Numbered from the stretch's first letter, positions 25,420 to 33,947 are shown. The stretch is DNA of 64,000 bases from Kribbella albertanoniae (GCF_004348455.1 NZ_SMKA01000002.1:79837-143836); one strand, 5' to 3'. Made by a program: numbers and translations. Notes: generated from the letters alone by a model not told the origin.

Positions 25420-26501
25420 CGCGCCACCAAGAGCTCGTCCGCGTTCTCGGCGATTCCCGCCAGGAGAGCGCCGGTCGCGCCGCCGGCGACGCCGAACATG
25501 GTCGACTGGGATCGGAGCAGGGCCGTTCCGTTGTCGTGGTACGCGTCGGCACCGCGCAGGTCGCAACACTCCGCGATGATCAGCTGCACCGCATCCGCGC
25601 AGGCCACCTTGAGCACCATGCCCGAGGTGCCTGGCGGCTGGGTGGGTTCCAGCCGCCGGAGCGCCTGAAGTCTGCGCAACTCGACGAGGCAACGGGCGAA
25701 TCGCTGTCTGATCACCTGGTTGTCCCACAACGGCCCTGCGCCAGCCCTGCGGCGTACCAAGAACCGATGGGTGTCGGCGAGGACCCGTCGGCACAGGGCG
25801 TGCGCCCAGATCGCGCCGACCAGGCGCTCGGTCTGCATCTGCCGAGCGAGCTCGGCCAGTCCGCGTCCCGACCGACCGACCAGCTGCTCTTCCGTGACCA
25901 CTGCATCGAGGTCGACCCGGCCGAGGGCCGCTCCCGGGAACGTCTGGCGGGCAAGGGGGACGATCTCGACGCCGGCCGATCTGGCCGGCAACAACACCCA
26001 TCGGAAGCTGGAGAAGTGGACGGCCGGTCGATGGCGGCTCAGAACGAGCAGGTAATCGCACTGACTCGCGTTGGTGATCCAGTCCTTGCTGCCGACGATT
26101 CGCAGCTCCGACTCGGTCGTGGTCAAACCGGTCACCGCACTGGCCAACGTCGATCCGGAAACCTCGGCATCGGTCGCCGCCACGGCGACCAGGCATCGGC
26201 CGGTCAGAACGCGCTGGAACACCTGCTGTGCAAGCGGACTGGCAGTCGCCTGCCGTTCCAGCAGCGGCAGAGCCAGTGCGAGGTGCACGCAGAACGCCAG
26301 CATCTGGCCCGTCGGCAGCTGTGCGTCGAGTTCGGCAAGGACGTCGTCCAGTACGGCCGATCCGGACATGCCTCCGTCGGACACCAGCGGCCGGAGTTCC
26401 TCGAGTATGCCGGCCTCGGCCAGGACACGCCAGAGCGACCGCAGATCGGGCGTGGCCGACGCGGCCAGGGCCTGCCTGACCCGGAGCGCGGTGTCAGACA
26501 A
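25416..26501 (-). CDS. Divergent acyl-CoA dehydrogenase homologue (2)
   Basis: A 361-residue protein with the acyl-CoA dehydrogenase layout in shortened form: helical N terminus, a beta region with VAVAATDAEVSGSTLASAVTG and LRIVGSKDWITNASQCDYLLVLSRH (FAD-contact region), and a helical C terminus. The region where MCAD-type enzymes carry the catalytic Glu (YEGT) is not recognisable. With its partner gene immediately upstream it may form a heteromer that oxidises a carrier-bound aminoacyl chain. The start is TTG 26501, inside the end of the upstream gene (8-bp overlap). Confidence 0.7.
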   Translation of the reverse strand: MSDTALRVRQALAASATPDLRSLWRVLAEAGILEELRPLVSDGGMSGSAVLDDVLAELDAQLPTGQMLAFCVHLALALPLLERQATASPLAQQVFQRVLTGRCLVAVAATDAEVSGSTLASAVTGLTTTESELRIVGSKDWITNASQCDYLLVLSRHRPAVHFSSFRWVLLPARSAGVEIVPLARQTFPGAALGRVDLDAVVTEEQLVGRSGRGLAELARQMQTERLVGAIWAHALCRRVLADTHRFLVRRRAGAGPLWDNQVIRQRFARCLVELRRLQALRRLEPTQPPGTSGMVLKVACADAVQLIIAECCDLRGADAYHDNGTALLRSQSTMFGVAGGATGALLAGIAENADELLVAR

Positions 26502-27648
26502 GATCCGACCTGGTGTCCATGAGGGCCAGCGAACCGTTGACCAAGCGCAGCCGGTCGTTGCCGAAATTCAGTGACGCCGAGCGCAGATCGCGGAACGACC
26601 GTTCGAGCCGGAGTGGCGAGTCCGGCAGGTAGCCGTGCCGCAGACCGGCCAGTTCGACCAGTTCGTGCACCACCTCGAAACAGCGCACCGCGGACTCGGT
26701 CTTCAGCGTGTTGACCAGGAGCTGGACCCCGGTTCGCGCTATGTCGGAGTCGGTCGCGATGGCCCGCGCCGTATGCCGGAGCAGCGCGTGCGTGACGTCC
26801 AGATTGGCCCTGCAGGTCGCGAGCCGGGTCTTCAGCAGATCCGAGCCCGGGTCGAAGCCGCGACGTCCCGCGGGGCCGCGAATATGTCCGATGACCCGGC
26901 TGTACGCGCCGAGCGCCGTACCGAGCCAGGCCGCGGCCCACCCGAGATGTGCTACCGGAGCGAAGACGGTCGCGACGATGGAGCGGTAGTCCTGGTGGGA
27001 ACTGACGATCTGCGTGGCCGGCACCGCTCCGGCCAGATGCATCGGCACGCTCTCGGTGGCTCGCATACCCAGTGCGTCCCAGGTGCCGGTGACCTCGGCC
27101 GTCAGTTGATCCGCAGTCGCATAGACGAGGTCGACCTGGTTCGGTGAACCGTCCGGGCTGCGGACGGTGATCAGGAAAGCGTCCGCATGGGAGCCGCCGG
27201 TCACGATCGGCGCCATCCGGTCCACGACCACCTGGCCGGCCACGAGACTCGTCGTCGAGCCCGATACGAGGAGCTGCGCGCCCGTGGACGGCTCAGTGGT
27301 CACCGACGCCAGGTACAGCTCGCCTTCGGCCACCGCGGGCAGCACCTGGGCCCGCAGTCGCGGGCCGGCGCAACAGGCCAGCGTCCGGACCTGCTGGCAG
27401 TGCATCGCGAAGATCATCGCGACCGACAGATCGTGCCGACCGAGTTCGATGGTGATGTCGACCAGGTCGTCCAGCTCGCCGCCAGGCCCGCCGTACTCGG
27501 CCGGAACCAGCAGCCCCAGCAGCTTGGTCTCCCGCAGTTCGTGCAGTGCTTCCTTCGGGAAGACGGCGTGCCGATCGTTGCCGGCGGCATGCACTTCCGC
27601 AACGGCCGTCACGGTGGCGACAGCGTCGCGGTAGCGTTCGGCGATCAC
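26494..27648 (-). CDS. Acyl-CoA dehydrogenase homologue (1)
   Basis: A 384-residue acyl-CoA dehydrogenase family member. It shows GLLVPAEYGGPGGELDDLVDITIELGRHDLSVAMIFAMH in the N-terminal domain and LASVTTEPSTGAQL plus VDRMAPIVTGGSHADAFLITVR in the beta domain. In the C-terminal domain the LRSASLNFGNDRLRL segment sits where IYEGTNEIQ would be, so the usual catalytic Glu is missing. Homologues in other clusters desaturate or oxidise acyl groups bound to carrier proteins. The substrate is probably carried on the small carrier encoded just upstream (gap of 4 bp). GTG 27648 is the start. Confidence 0.8.
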   Translation of the reverse strand: MIAERYRDAVATVTAVAEVHAAGNDRHAVFPKEALHELRETKLLGLLVPAEYGGPGGELDDLVDITIELGRHDLSVAMIFAMHCQQVRTLACCAGPRLRAQVLPAVAEGELYLASVTTEPSTGAQLLVSGSTTSLVAGQVVVDRMAPIVTGGSHADAFLITVRSPDGSPNQVDLVYATADQLTAEVTGTWDALGMRATESVPMHLAGAVPATQIVSSHQDYRSIVATVFAPVAHLGWAAAWLGTALGAYSRVIGHIRGPAGRRGFDPGSDLLKTRLATCRANLDVTHALLRHTARAIATDSDIARTGVQLLVNTLKTESAVRCFEVVHELVELAGLRHGYLPDSPLRLERSFRDLRSASLNFGNDRLRLVNGSLALMDTRSDLV

Positions 27649-27652
27649 GGGC

Positions 27653-27916
27653 TCAGCCGTCCGTCGGCTGCGTGGCCTGGCGCCGGAGCCGGTCGACGGT
27701 CACCTGCAGCGAGCGTCCGGTGGCGAACGTATGGTCGGTCAGGAGTTCGTCCGGGATGACCACGTGGAACGTGTCCTCCAAGGCGAACAACAAGTCGATG
27801 GCTCGCATCGAGTCCAGGCCCAGATCGCGCAACGGCCGGTCCGGGTCCAGAGCCTCGCCGTCGACGTACTTCAAGTGCTTTCGCAGTACGGCGTCGAGGT
27901 CGGCATGTAGCGTCAT
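27653..27916 (-). CDS. Acyl carrier protein, BtrI-like position
   Basis: An 87-residue carrier with the phosphopantetheine motif PLRDLGLDSMRAIDLLFALEDTF; the serine in GLDSMRA is the attachment site. It overlaps the decarboxylase gene by ATGA, the same pairing as BtrI/BtrK in butirosin, where the decarboxylase acts on glutamyl-carrier. It is therefore the likely platform for the aminoacyl chain that the decarboxylase and dehydrogenases modify. Confidence 0.9.
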   Translation of the reverse strand: MTLHADLDAVLRKHLKYVDGEALDPDRPLRDLGLDSMRAIDLLFALEDTFHVVIPDELLTDHTFATGRSLQVTVDRLRRQATQPTDG

Positions 27917-29181
27917 GTCACCTGACCTTCCTGATCGGCGATGGGGAACTGCTGGACGGTGCGTTCGACGACGAGCCGGCTGATGTCGATCAGCTCGGCT
28001 CCGTCGACCACGACCTCGTATGGCGCCGGATGGCCGAGGAAGGCGATCAGGCTGGCCGAGAGGCCGTAGGCGCCGACGTTGGGAATCCGGACCGTGTCGC
28101 CGGGACGGAGGGCCGGCAGCCTGGTGTGGGTCGCCCAGGTATCCAGTGGGCTGCAGAGCGGACCGGTGACCATCGCGTCGTCGAGGACGCCGTCGCGATC
28201 GTCGGCCAGTAGGTCGGGAACGAGCTGTGGGAGCCGGCGTAACCCGGACATACCGCCGAGATGGTTGATCCCCGACTCCAGTACGACGACGGGCCTCCCG
28301 GACGAGTACTTCACGTCGGCGACCTTGGTGAGCAACTGGCCCGCTGCTGCGACCAGGTGGCGTCCGGACTCGAAGAAGACCTGTGGCCGGCCACGTCTCC
28401 AGCCAGGGAACGTCTGGTCGAGCGTCGATGCCAGGTGGTCGGCCAGATCCGGATAGGCCGGACAGTCGCCGGCCCGCGCGTACGGCGCGCCGAAGCCGCC
28501 GCCGAGGTTGAGGATCCGCAGTGGACCGCCGAGCACATCGGACACCGCGCGTGCGGTGTCGATCGCCAACTGGAACTGCGCCAGCAACGCCGCCTCGGAA
28601 GCGAGGTTGCTGCCGAGATAGAGATGCAGTCCGGTCACTCCGGTCCGGAACCGCTCCGGCCTTCTGATCACCCATTCGGCATCTGCGCCGAACTGCGAGG
28701 TCTCGCCCGCCATGGCCAGACCTTGCCCGCTGAGGCCCTGGGTGGCGTTCAGTCTGAGCAGGCAGTCGACGTCGGGGCCCTGGACGGCACGTCCGACCTG
28801 AGCCAGAGCTGTCGGTGAATCCACGGAGAAGGTCCGCACTCCCGCGCGGACGGCGGAAGTCACGTCGTCGGTGCTCTTGCCCGGACCGGTGAAGAGGATG
28901 CGGTTCGGCGGTACGCCGGCCGCGATCGCGATCACGACTTCCCCGATCGAGCTGACCTCGGCCCAGCAGCCGAGCTCGGCCAGCGCGGCGACGAGGATCG
29001 GGTGCGGGTTGGCCTTCAGCGAATAGCAGAGCACGCTGGGATGCGGCAGCGTCGAGCTGAGCCGGCGATGGGAGCGGCGCACCTGCCGGAGGTCGTAGAC
29101 GTAGGCGGGGGTGGGAAAGCGGGTGCCGTCGAGAGACGGCTCCGCCGCGGACCGCGCGGTCATCGTCCGGTCACGTGACAT
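27913..29181 (-). CDS. BtrK-like fold-III PLP decarboxylase
   Basis: A 422-residue protein of the ornithine/diaminopimelate decarboxylase family. The PLP lysine is in VLCYSLKANPHPILVAAL near residue 57, GADAEWVI and LHLYLGSNLAS follow, the phosphate-binding glycines are in LNLGGGFGAPY, ESGRHLVAAAGQLLTKV holds the substrate Arg region, and GPLCSPLDTWA carries the active-site cysteine supplied to the partner subunit. In butirosin BtrK decarboxylates a carrier-bound glutamate; the adjoining carrier gene supports the same here. The ATG at 29181 overlaps the ligase gene by 11 bp; ATG 29163 is an alternative. Confidence 0.86.
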   Translation of the reverse strand: MSRDRTMTARSAAEPSLDGTRFPTPAYVYDLRQVRRSHRRLSSTLPHPSVLCYSLKANPHPILVAALAELGCWAEVSSIGEVVIAIAAGVPPNRILFTGPGKSTDDVTSAVRAGVRTFSVDSPTALAQVGRAVQGPDVDCLLRLNATQGLSGQGLAMAGETSQFGADAEWVIRRPERFRTGVTGLHLYLGSNLASEAALLAQFQLAIDTARAVSDVLGGPLRILNLGGGFGAPYARAGDCPAYPDLADHLASTLDQTFPGWRRGRPQVFFESGRHLVAAAGQLLTKVADVKYSSGRPVVVLESGINHLGGMSGLRRLPQLVPDLLADDRDGVLDDAMVTGPLCSPLDTWATHTRLPALRPGDTVRIPNVGAYGLSASLIAFLGHPAPYEVVVDGAELIDISRLVVERTVQQFPIADQEGQVT

Positions 29182-30661
29182 GGCTTCGCACCAGAGTCAC
29201 CAGAGCCGCGCGGGCGACCTTGCCGTGGGCCGTGAGCGGCAGTTCCGGCAGTACGAGGCACCGGTCGGGGATCTTCGGCGCCTCGAGGAAGTCCCGCATG
29301 CCTCGCAGCACTTCGGCAGCGGTGCATCGACCGGCGACGACCAGTACCGCGCCGTCGGAATCCTGCACCGGCGGGACCACCTCGGCAGCTTCCACGCCCG
29401 CGACGGCGAGCGCTGCCGCGACGACCTCGATCGCGCTCACGCGGAAGCCGTGTTCCTTGTACAGATCGTCCCGGCGGCCGTGGAAGTACAGGAAGCCGTC
29501 TTCGTCGAGCCGACCGAAATCCCCGGTGTGGAGTTGCCGGAAGAGCCCGTCGACAACCCGGAACCGTTCGGCGGTCGCGGCCGGTGCGTGCCAGTAGCCC
29601 GACATGACGTGCGGACCGCGGACGACGATCTCTCCGGTGACGCCGGCCGGTACCTGGTGGCCCGCCTCGTCGACGATGATCAACTCGGTCCCCGGTAGCG
29701 CGCAGCCGCACGATCCCGGACGGTCCAGATCGCCGTCCGGCGGCATGATCGCCGCGCGTTTGCATTCGGTGAGTCCGTACATCACCTGGATGCGCAGTTG
29801 CGGCAGCCGCGTTCTGAGTGCCGCCAATGTCGGAGCCGGCAGCGCCGCTCCGGTGTTCGTGAGCAGGCGAAGGTCCGAGGGAACCTCGTCGGACCTGGCC
29901 AGCAGCATGGCGAGGTTCGCCGCCAGCGAAGGTACTGCCGGCAGCACGGTCGCACGCGTCTCGCGCAATCGGCGCAGGAGCGCAGGGCCGGCGGCAGTGG
30001 TCGGTGCGGAGGCCAGCTCCGCGCCCGCCGAAACGGCGAGCAGGAGCTGGTACAGGCCGTAGTCGAAGGAGAGTGGCAGCGCACAGAAGACGATGTCGTC
30101 GCGACGATACCGAAGCTGCGACTGGATGGAATGGGTGGCGAAGACCATCTGCTGATGTGTGCAGACGACCGCGCGCGGCAGCGCCGTACTTCCCGAGGTG
30201 TAGATCATGCAGGCAGGATCGACCGCGATCGGTGGCTGCGGCGTACCTGTTCCGAGCGCGGCATCGCCGAGTCGGTCGGGATCTGCGACCCGGATTCCCA
30301 CTCTACGCGCGAGCTCCTGAAGACGCGGATCGCGAGTCACGACCAGCACGGGAGCGGCGTCGGCCAGGACGTGTTCGGCGAGCCGTGCCGGAATCTCCTC
30401 CTGGATGACGACGAAGACTGCTCCGATGCGCGACAACGCGAACAGCACTGGCGCTAGTTCGATCGCTTCGGCGAGGGCCAGGACCACGTGATCGCCGCGG
30501 CGCAGGCCGTCCGCTGCCAGACTTCGGGCGAGGCGGTCGCTGTGACCGCGCAGTTCCGCGTAGGTGATGACGCGACCGCCGCCGCTGACAGCGATCCGTT
30601 CTGGCGCCTGGTCCGCGGCCAGGTCCAGCAGTTCGTGGAGTAGGCACGGGTTCGCCGTCAT
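29171..30661 (-). CDS. AMP-forming acyl/aminoacyl ligase
   Basis: A 496-residue ANL-superfamily ligase: the phosphate-loop ACMIYTSGSTALPRAVV, PLSFDYGLYQLLLAVS, VMYGLTECKRA, LHTGDFGRLDEDGFLYFHGRRDDLYKEHGFRVSAIEV and the C-terminal lysine in LTAHGKVARAAL. The SFDYG in place of the amino-acid-binding SFD is closer to acyl-acid ligases than to the A-domain at 22982. It presumably loads the first acyl or aminoacyl unit onto the carrier at 27653. ATG 30661 has no Shine-Dalgarno and lies 25 nt after a SARP-type box, and it heads the seven-gene operon down to 22982. Confidence 0.86.
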   Translation of the reverse strand: MTANPCLLHELLDLAADQAPERIAVSGGGRVITYAELRGHSDRLARSLAADGLRRGDHVVLALAEAIELAPVLFALSRIGAVFVVIQEEIPARLAEHVLADAAPVLVVTRDPRLQELARRVGIRVADPDRLGDAALGTGTPQPPIAVDPACMIYTSGSTALPRAVVCTHQQMVFATHSIQSQLRYRRDDIVFCALPLSFDYGLYQLLLAVSAGAELASAPTTAAGPALLRRLRETRATVLPAVPSLAANLAMLLARSDEVPSDLRLLTNTGAALPAPTLAALRTRLPQLRIQVMYGLTECKRAAIMPPDGDLDRPGSCGCALPGTELIIVDEAGHQVPAGVTGEIVVRGPHVMSGYWHAPAATAERFRVVDGLFRQLHTGDFGRLDEDGFLYFHGRRDDLYKEHGFRVSAIEVVAAALAVAGVEAAEVVPPVQDSDGAVLVVAGRCTAAEVLRGMRDFLEAPKIPDRCLVLPELPLTAHGKVARAALVTLVRSHVT

Positions 30662-30685
30662 GTCTGGTGATTCTTCGGATTGCTC

Positions 30686-31978
30686 CTACAGGGGGTGTAC
30701 AGGATTGCTTTCGCTGCTCGGACGACCCATGGCACCTTCGCGGAAGGCCTGGTACGCCGTCAGGTCGTACAGGCCGTGACCGCTGACGCAGACCAGTAGC
30801 ACACCCGGCCGACCGGCCGCGTCCGCCTGCAAGGCTGCCTCGGCAGTGGCGTGGATTGCGAAGGCGCTCTCCGGTGCGGGCAGCAGTCCTTCGGCTTCGG
30901 CGAAGTCGGCGGCGGTCGCGAAAGCCTCCGCTTGCGAGCAGGCCACCGCCTCCATCAGGCGCCGGTGGTAGAGCGCACTGATGAGCTTGGCCGCGCCGTG
31001 GTATCGCAACCCGCCGGTATGGTCCGGGGGGGCCGCGAAGTCGTGTCCAAGCGTGTACATCAGCTGTAACGGCGTCAATCTGGAGGCGTCGGTGAAGTCA
31101 TACTCGTACCGGCCCTGCGTCAGCTTCGGGCATGCCGAGGGTTCGGCCGCGATGACACGGACCGGCCGGCCCCCTCGCAGCGTCGTGCCGAGAAAAGGCA
31201 GCGCGATCCCGCCGAGATTGCTGCCGCCGCCGATCGATGCGACGACGGTGTCGGGCACCGTGCCCAGCCGGTCGAGTTGTTCCATCGCCTCCAAACCGAT
31301 GACCGTCTGGTGAAGCAGCGAGTAGGTCTCCCCGCTGCCGGTGCAGAAGTAGTCACCGCTGGATCTGGCGTCCTCGACGGCCTCGGCCAACGCGATGGAG
31401 AGGCTGCCGCTGCCGCCCGGGTCGCTGGTGGCAGCATGACGTCCGCTGTCAGTCCGGTCGCTCGGACTCGGGATCACCTCGGCACCGAGGAACTCCATCA
31501 GCGAACGCCTTCCAGGCTTCGCCCGATAGCTGGATCCGACCATGTAGACCGTGCAGTGCAGGCCGAAGACCGCGCACGCAGCGGCGACGGCGGTACCCCA
31601 CTGACCCGCACCGGTTCCGACGGTCAGCCGACGGGCACCGGCGCGCTGGTAGTAGTAGATCTGCGCGATGGCGGTGTTCAATTTGTGACTGCCGGACAGG
31701 TTGCCGCCTTCGTACTTGTAGTAGATCCGGCTTCGTGTTCCGATCCTGCGCTCGAACGTTTCGGCCCTGCGTAACGGCGTTGGCCGCCACTGGGCGTACC
31801 GGTCGGCGACCTCTGGCGGAATCTCGATCCAGCGTTTGCGGCTCAGCTCTTGCCTGATTAGCGCCGGCGGGACTTGGACTCTCAAGGAGGTTCGGTCCCG
31901 GTCGGGGGACGGACGGTCAGGCGGTAGGTCGAACCCGAGGTCAGGCAGCACGTTATACCAGGCAGATGGCAAGTCCAT
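30686..31978 (-). CDS. TrpB2-like tryptophan synthase beta chain
   Basis: A 430-residue PLP enzyme of the TrpB2 class: YYKYEGGNLSGSHKLNTAIAQ contains the PLP lysine near residue 100, TGAGQWGTAVAAACAVFGL, KPGRRSLMEFLGAEVIPSPS, ALAEAVEDA, LHQTVIGLEA and IGGGSNLGG all match that class. TrpB2 condenses indole, or another nucleophile, with serine. There is no TrpA partner in this window and no other tryptophan gene. It sits 8 bp after the regulator, so it is cotranscribed with it. A specialised beta-replacement making a non-protein amino acid precursor is a possibility. Confidence 0.85.
   Translation of the reverse strand: MDLPSAWYNVLPDLGFDLPPDRPSPDRDRTSLRVQVPPALIRQELSRKRWIEIPPEVADRYAQWRPTPLRRAETFERRIGTRSRIYYKYEGGNLSGSHKLNTAIAQIYYYQRAGARRLTVGTGAGQWGTAVAAACAVFGLHCTVYMVGSSYRAKPGRRSLMEFLGAEVIPSPSDRTDSGRHAATSDPGGSGSLSIALAEAVEDARSSGDYFCTGSGETYSLLHQTVIGLEAMEQLDRLGTVPDTVVASIGGGSNLGGIALPFLGTTLRGGRPVRVIAAEPSACPKLTQGRYEYDFTDASRLTPLQLMYTLGHDFAAPPDHTGGLRYHGAAKLISALYHRRLMEAVACSQAEAFATAADFAEAEGLLPAPESAFAIHATAEAALQADAAGRPGVLLVCVSGHGLYDLTAYQAFREGAMGRPSSESNPVHPL
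30687..30702 (-). promoter_or_regulatory. SARP-type box for the aminoacyl-assembly operon
   Basis: TACAG at 30687-30691 and 30698-30702 on the + strand, period 11 bp, overlapping the 3' end of the TrpB2-like gene. It ends 25 nt before ATG 30661, so the ligase operon would have its own activation even though it is downstream of trpB2. Confidence 0.75.
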
Positions 31979-31986
31979 CGTGGCCC

Positions 31987-33801
31987 CTATCCGGCGTTGC
32001 GGCGGATGTCGTCGTCCGCTTCCGCAGCCAGGCAGATGCGGGCGTAGGCATGCAGGATCGGCGGCAGTTCATAGGTGAGTACGCCGTCGACGGAATGGCG
32101 TGAGCGCAGCAGGCCGTTGTGCACGAGTCGTTCCAGCAGCCGGTCGGCGACCTGAGTCGGCTGCAGCATCGCGTCGGCGACTGCCGCGGGGACGATCCGC
32201 TCCGGGGGCAGAAAGGCCAGTGCTCCGAAGCATCGGCGGGTCAACGGGTCCATCCGCTCGAATCCGGAGTCGAGCAGCCGCCGGATCGACATTTCACCGA
32301 CACTCAACTCATCGAGAACGCGGTCGGTGTCCTTCAGGCGATCCGCTAGGAACCGCATGGTGTGCGCTGGTCTGGCGGACAGCCGAGCGCCGGCAACCCG
32401 AATCGCTGCTGGAAGCATGGCGCAGCGCACGACGATGTCGCGTGCGGCGGCGCGTTCCGCATCGATGCGATCGTCACCGATCAGCTGCGCGAGCATCTGT
32501 AGTGACTCGTCCTCATTGAGTGGTCTCAGATCGAGGCGGAGATCCGCGTTGATCCCGGCGAGCCAATCGCGGCTGGTGATCAGCACGCAGCTAGGCCCAG
32601 CACCCGGTAGCAGATCGGCAACCTGTGGACTGCTGGCCGCGTCATCCAGGATGATCAGAGCTCTTCGCTCAGCCAGAACCGACCGATAGAGCGCTCGTCG
32701 CCTGTCTGCACTCTGTGGGATCGCCTCGGGAGTGATGCCGAATGCTTGCAGGATCTCGCCTATCGCATCTCCCGGTCTCTTGGGAGTCTTGGTTGAGCCG
32801 GCGAGATCAATATGGATCTCGCCGTCCTCGTACACATCGCGTGTCGCCATGGCCGCGCTGGTAGCGGTCGCCGTCTTCCCGATGCCAGGCGGGCCGGACA
32901 ACACTGCGATCGGGACTCGACCGCTCGGGCGTTCGGCGCTGATTAGCGCGGTTAATTGCTCCAGTTCGGAGGAGCGCCCGGCAATGGCTGGACCAACTGG
33001 CAGCAACTGATGTGGTGTGACCGGTGCGCCCGCCTCGAGGCCGGGGCGTGGAATTCGCAGGCTGCCGTCGAGGATGCCGGCCTGTGCACTGCGCAGTGCG
33101 AGACCTGGCTGGACACCCAGCTCATTCTGCACCGTGTGCAGCGCTCGCTGATAGGCCGCGAGTGCGTCACCTGTCCGCCCCACAGCGTGCAGGACGGTGA
33201 TCAACGAGTACCACAGTGACTCGTCGAGCGGCCGGTCACCGACCAGTTCTTCGAGCAGGGGCAGGAGCTCTGCTCGTTCACCGAGCGCCAGACGGGCGTC
33301 GATCCAGTCCCGTTGGACCTGCCATCGTTCTTCTTCGAGTGCTGACACCCGGGCTCGCATCCCGGCACCGAGTTCGATCTCCGGCAGCGGCATGCTCCGC
33401 CACATCTGTAGCGCCTCGCCGAGTAGCGATCGGGCATCGTTGTAAGAGCTCGACCGCAGTGCCTGCCGCCCGGCGTCGGCGAGGGTGGAGAAGCGGAGGA
33501 GATCAAGCTCCTCGTGGTCGGCTAATAGCCGATAGCCTGCCGGATGCCCCCGCAATCGGTGCTGTGCGCCCGAACTGGTCAGGATGGCTCGCAGCTGGGA
33601 AACATAGGTCCGCACGTTTTCGACGGCTGACCGTGGTGGTTTTCCCGGCCATATCCCGTCGATGATCTGATCGAGTGGTACGACCTGATTGGTCCGGAGG
33701 AGGAGAATAGCCAGAAGCGCGCGTAGTCGCCGCGCTTTGATGGGTAGTGGTCGGCCCTGGGAGTCCATTACTTCCAACGGCCCGAGAATATAATAACGCA
33801 T
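31987..33801 (-). CDS. SARP-family transcriptional activator with NB-ARC ATPase domain
   Basis: A 604-residue AfsR/DnrI/RedD-type regulator. Residues 1-95 are an OmpR-like winged helix (MRYYILGPLEVMD, LRALLAILLLRTNQVV, SAVENVRTYVSQLR), about 100-250 the bacterial transcriptional activation domain (LLGEALQMWRSMPLPE, LDESLWYSLITVLHAVGRTGDALAAYQRAL), and the rest an NB-ARC NTPase with Walker A VLSGPPGIGKTATATSAA and Walker B RALIILDDAA, followed by a short winged-helix-like end. ATG 33801 is chosen because the SARP fold starts there and GGGGG lies just upstream; a reading frame extends 26 codons further. It is the obvious activator of the TACAG-repeat promoters. Confidence 0.9.
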   Translation of the reverse strand: MRYYILGPLEVMDSQGRPLPIKARRLRALLAILLLRTNQVVPLDQIIDGIWPGKPPRSAVENVRTYVSQLRAILTSSGAQHRLRGHPAGYRLLADHEELDLLRFSTLADAGRQALRSSSYNDARSLLGEALQMWRSMPLPEIELGAGMRARVSALEEERWQVQRDWIDARLALGERAELLPLLEELVGDRPLDESLWYSLITVLHAVGRTGDALAAYQRALHTVQNELGVQPGLALRSAQAGILDGSLRIPRPGLEAGAPVTPHQLLPVGPAIAGRSSELEQLTALISAERPSGRVPIAVLSGPPGIGKTATATSAAMATRDVYEDGEIHIDLAGSTKTPKRPGDAIGEILQAFGITPEAIPQSADRRRALYRSVLAERRALIILDDAASSPQVADLLPGAGPSCVLITSRDWLAGINADLRLDLRPLNEDESLQMLAQLIGDDRIDAERAAARDIVVRCAMLPAAIRVAGARLSARPAHTMRFLADRLKDTDRVLDELSVGEMSIRRLLDSGFERMDPLTRRCFGALAFLPPERIVPAAVADAMLQPTQVADRLLERLVHNGLLRSRHSVDGVLTYELPPILHAYARICLAAEADDDIRRNAG

Positions 33802-33828
33802 CGCATCGACCCCCGATTGACGAGTTTC

Positions 33829-33841
33829 GGTGGGTCCCACC
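33829..33841. promoter_or_regulatory. Palindrome upstream of the SARP gene
   Basis: GGTGGG-T-CCCACC is a perfect 13-bp palindrome 28 nt before the regulator start, with GGTGGG again at 33863-33868. It could be an operator of the regulator gene. Confidence 0.3.
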
Positions 33842-33927
33842 CGGAGGGCGTCTCCCGTGTGAGGTGGGCGCTCTGTCACTGGAGTTCACCAGTCAGCCTG
33901 AAGTGGGCTACGCCGGATAGTCAACGG

Positions 33928-33947
33928 TTTTGCATGAACCTGCAAAA
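33928..33947. promoter_or_regulatory. Inverted repeat upstream of the SARP gene
   Basis: TTTTGCA-N6-TGCAAAA, seven-base perfect arms, about 127 nt upstream of the regulator start. A dimeric repressor or activator site is possible. Confidence 0.3.
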
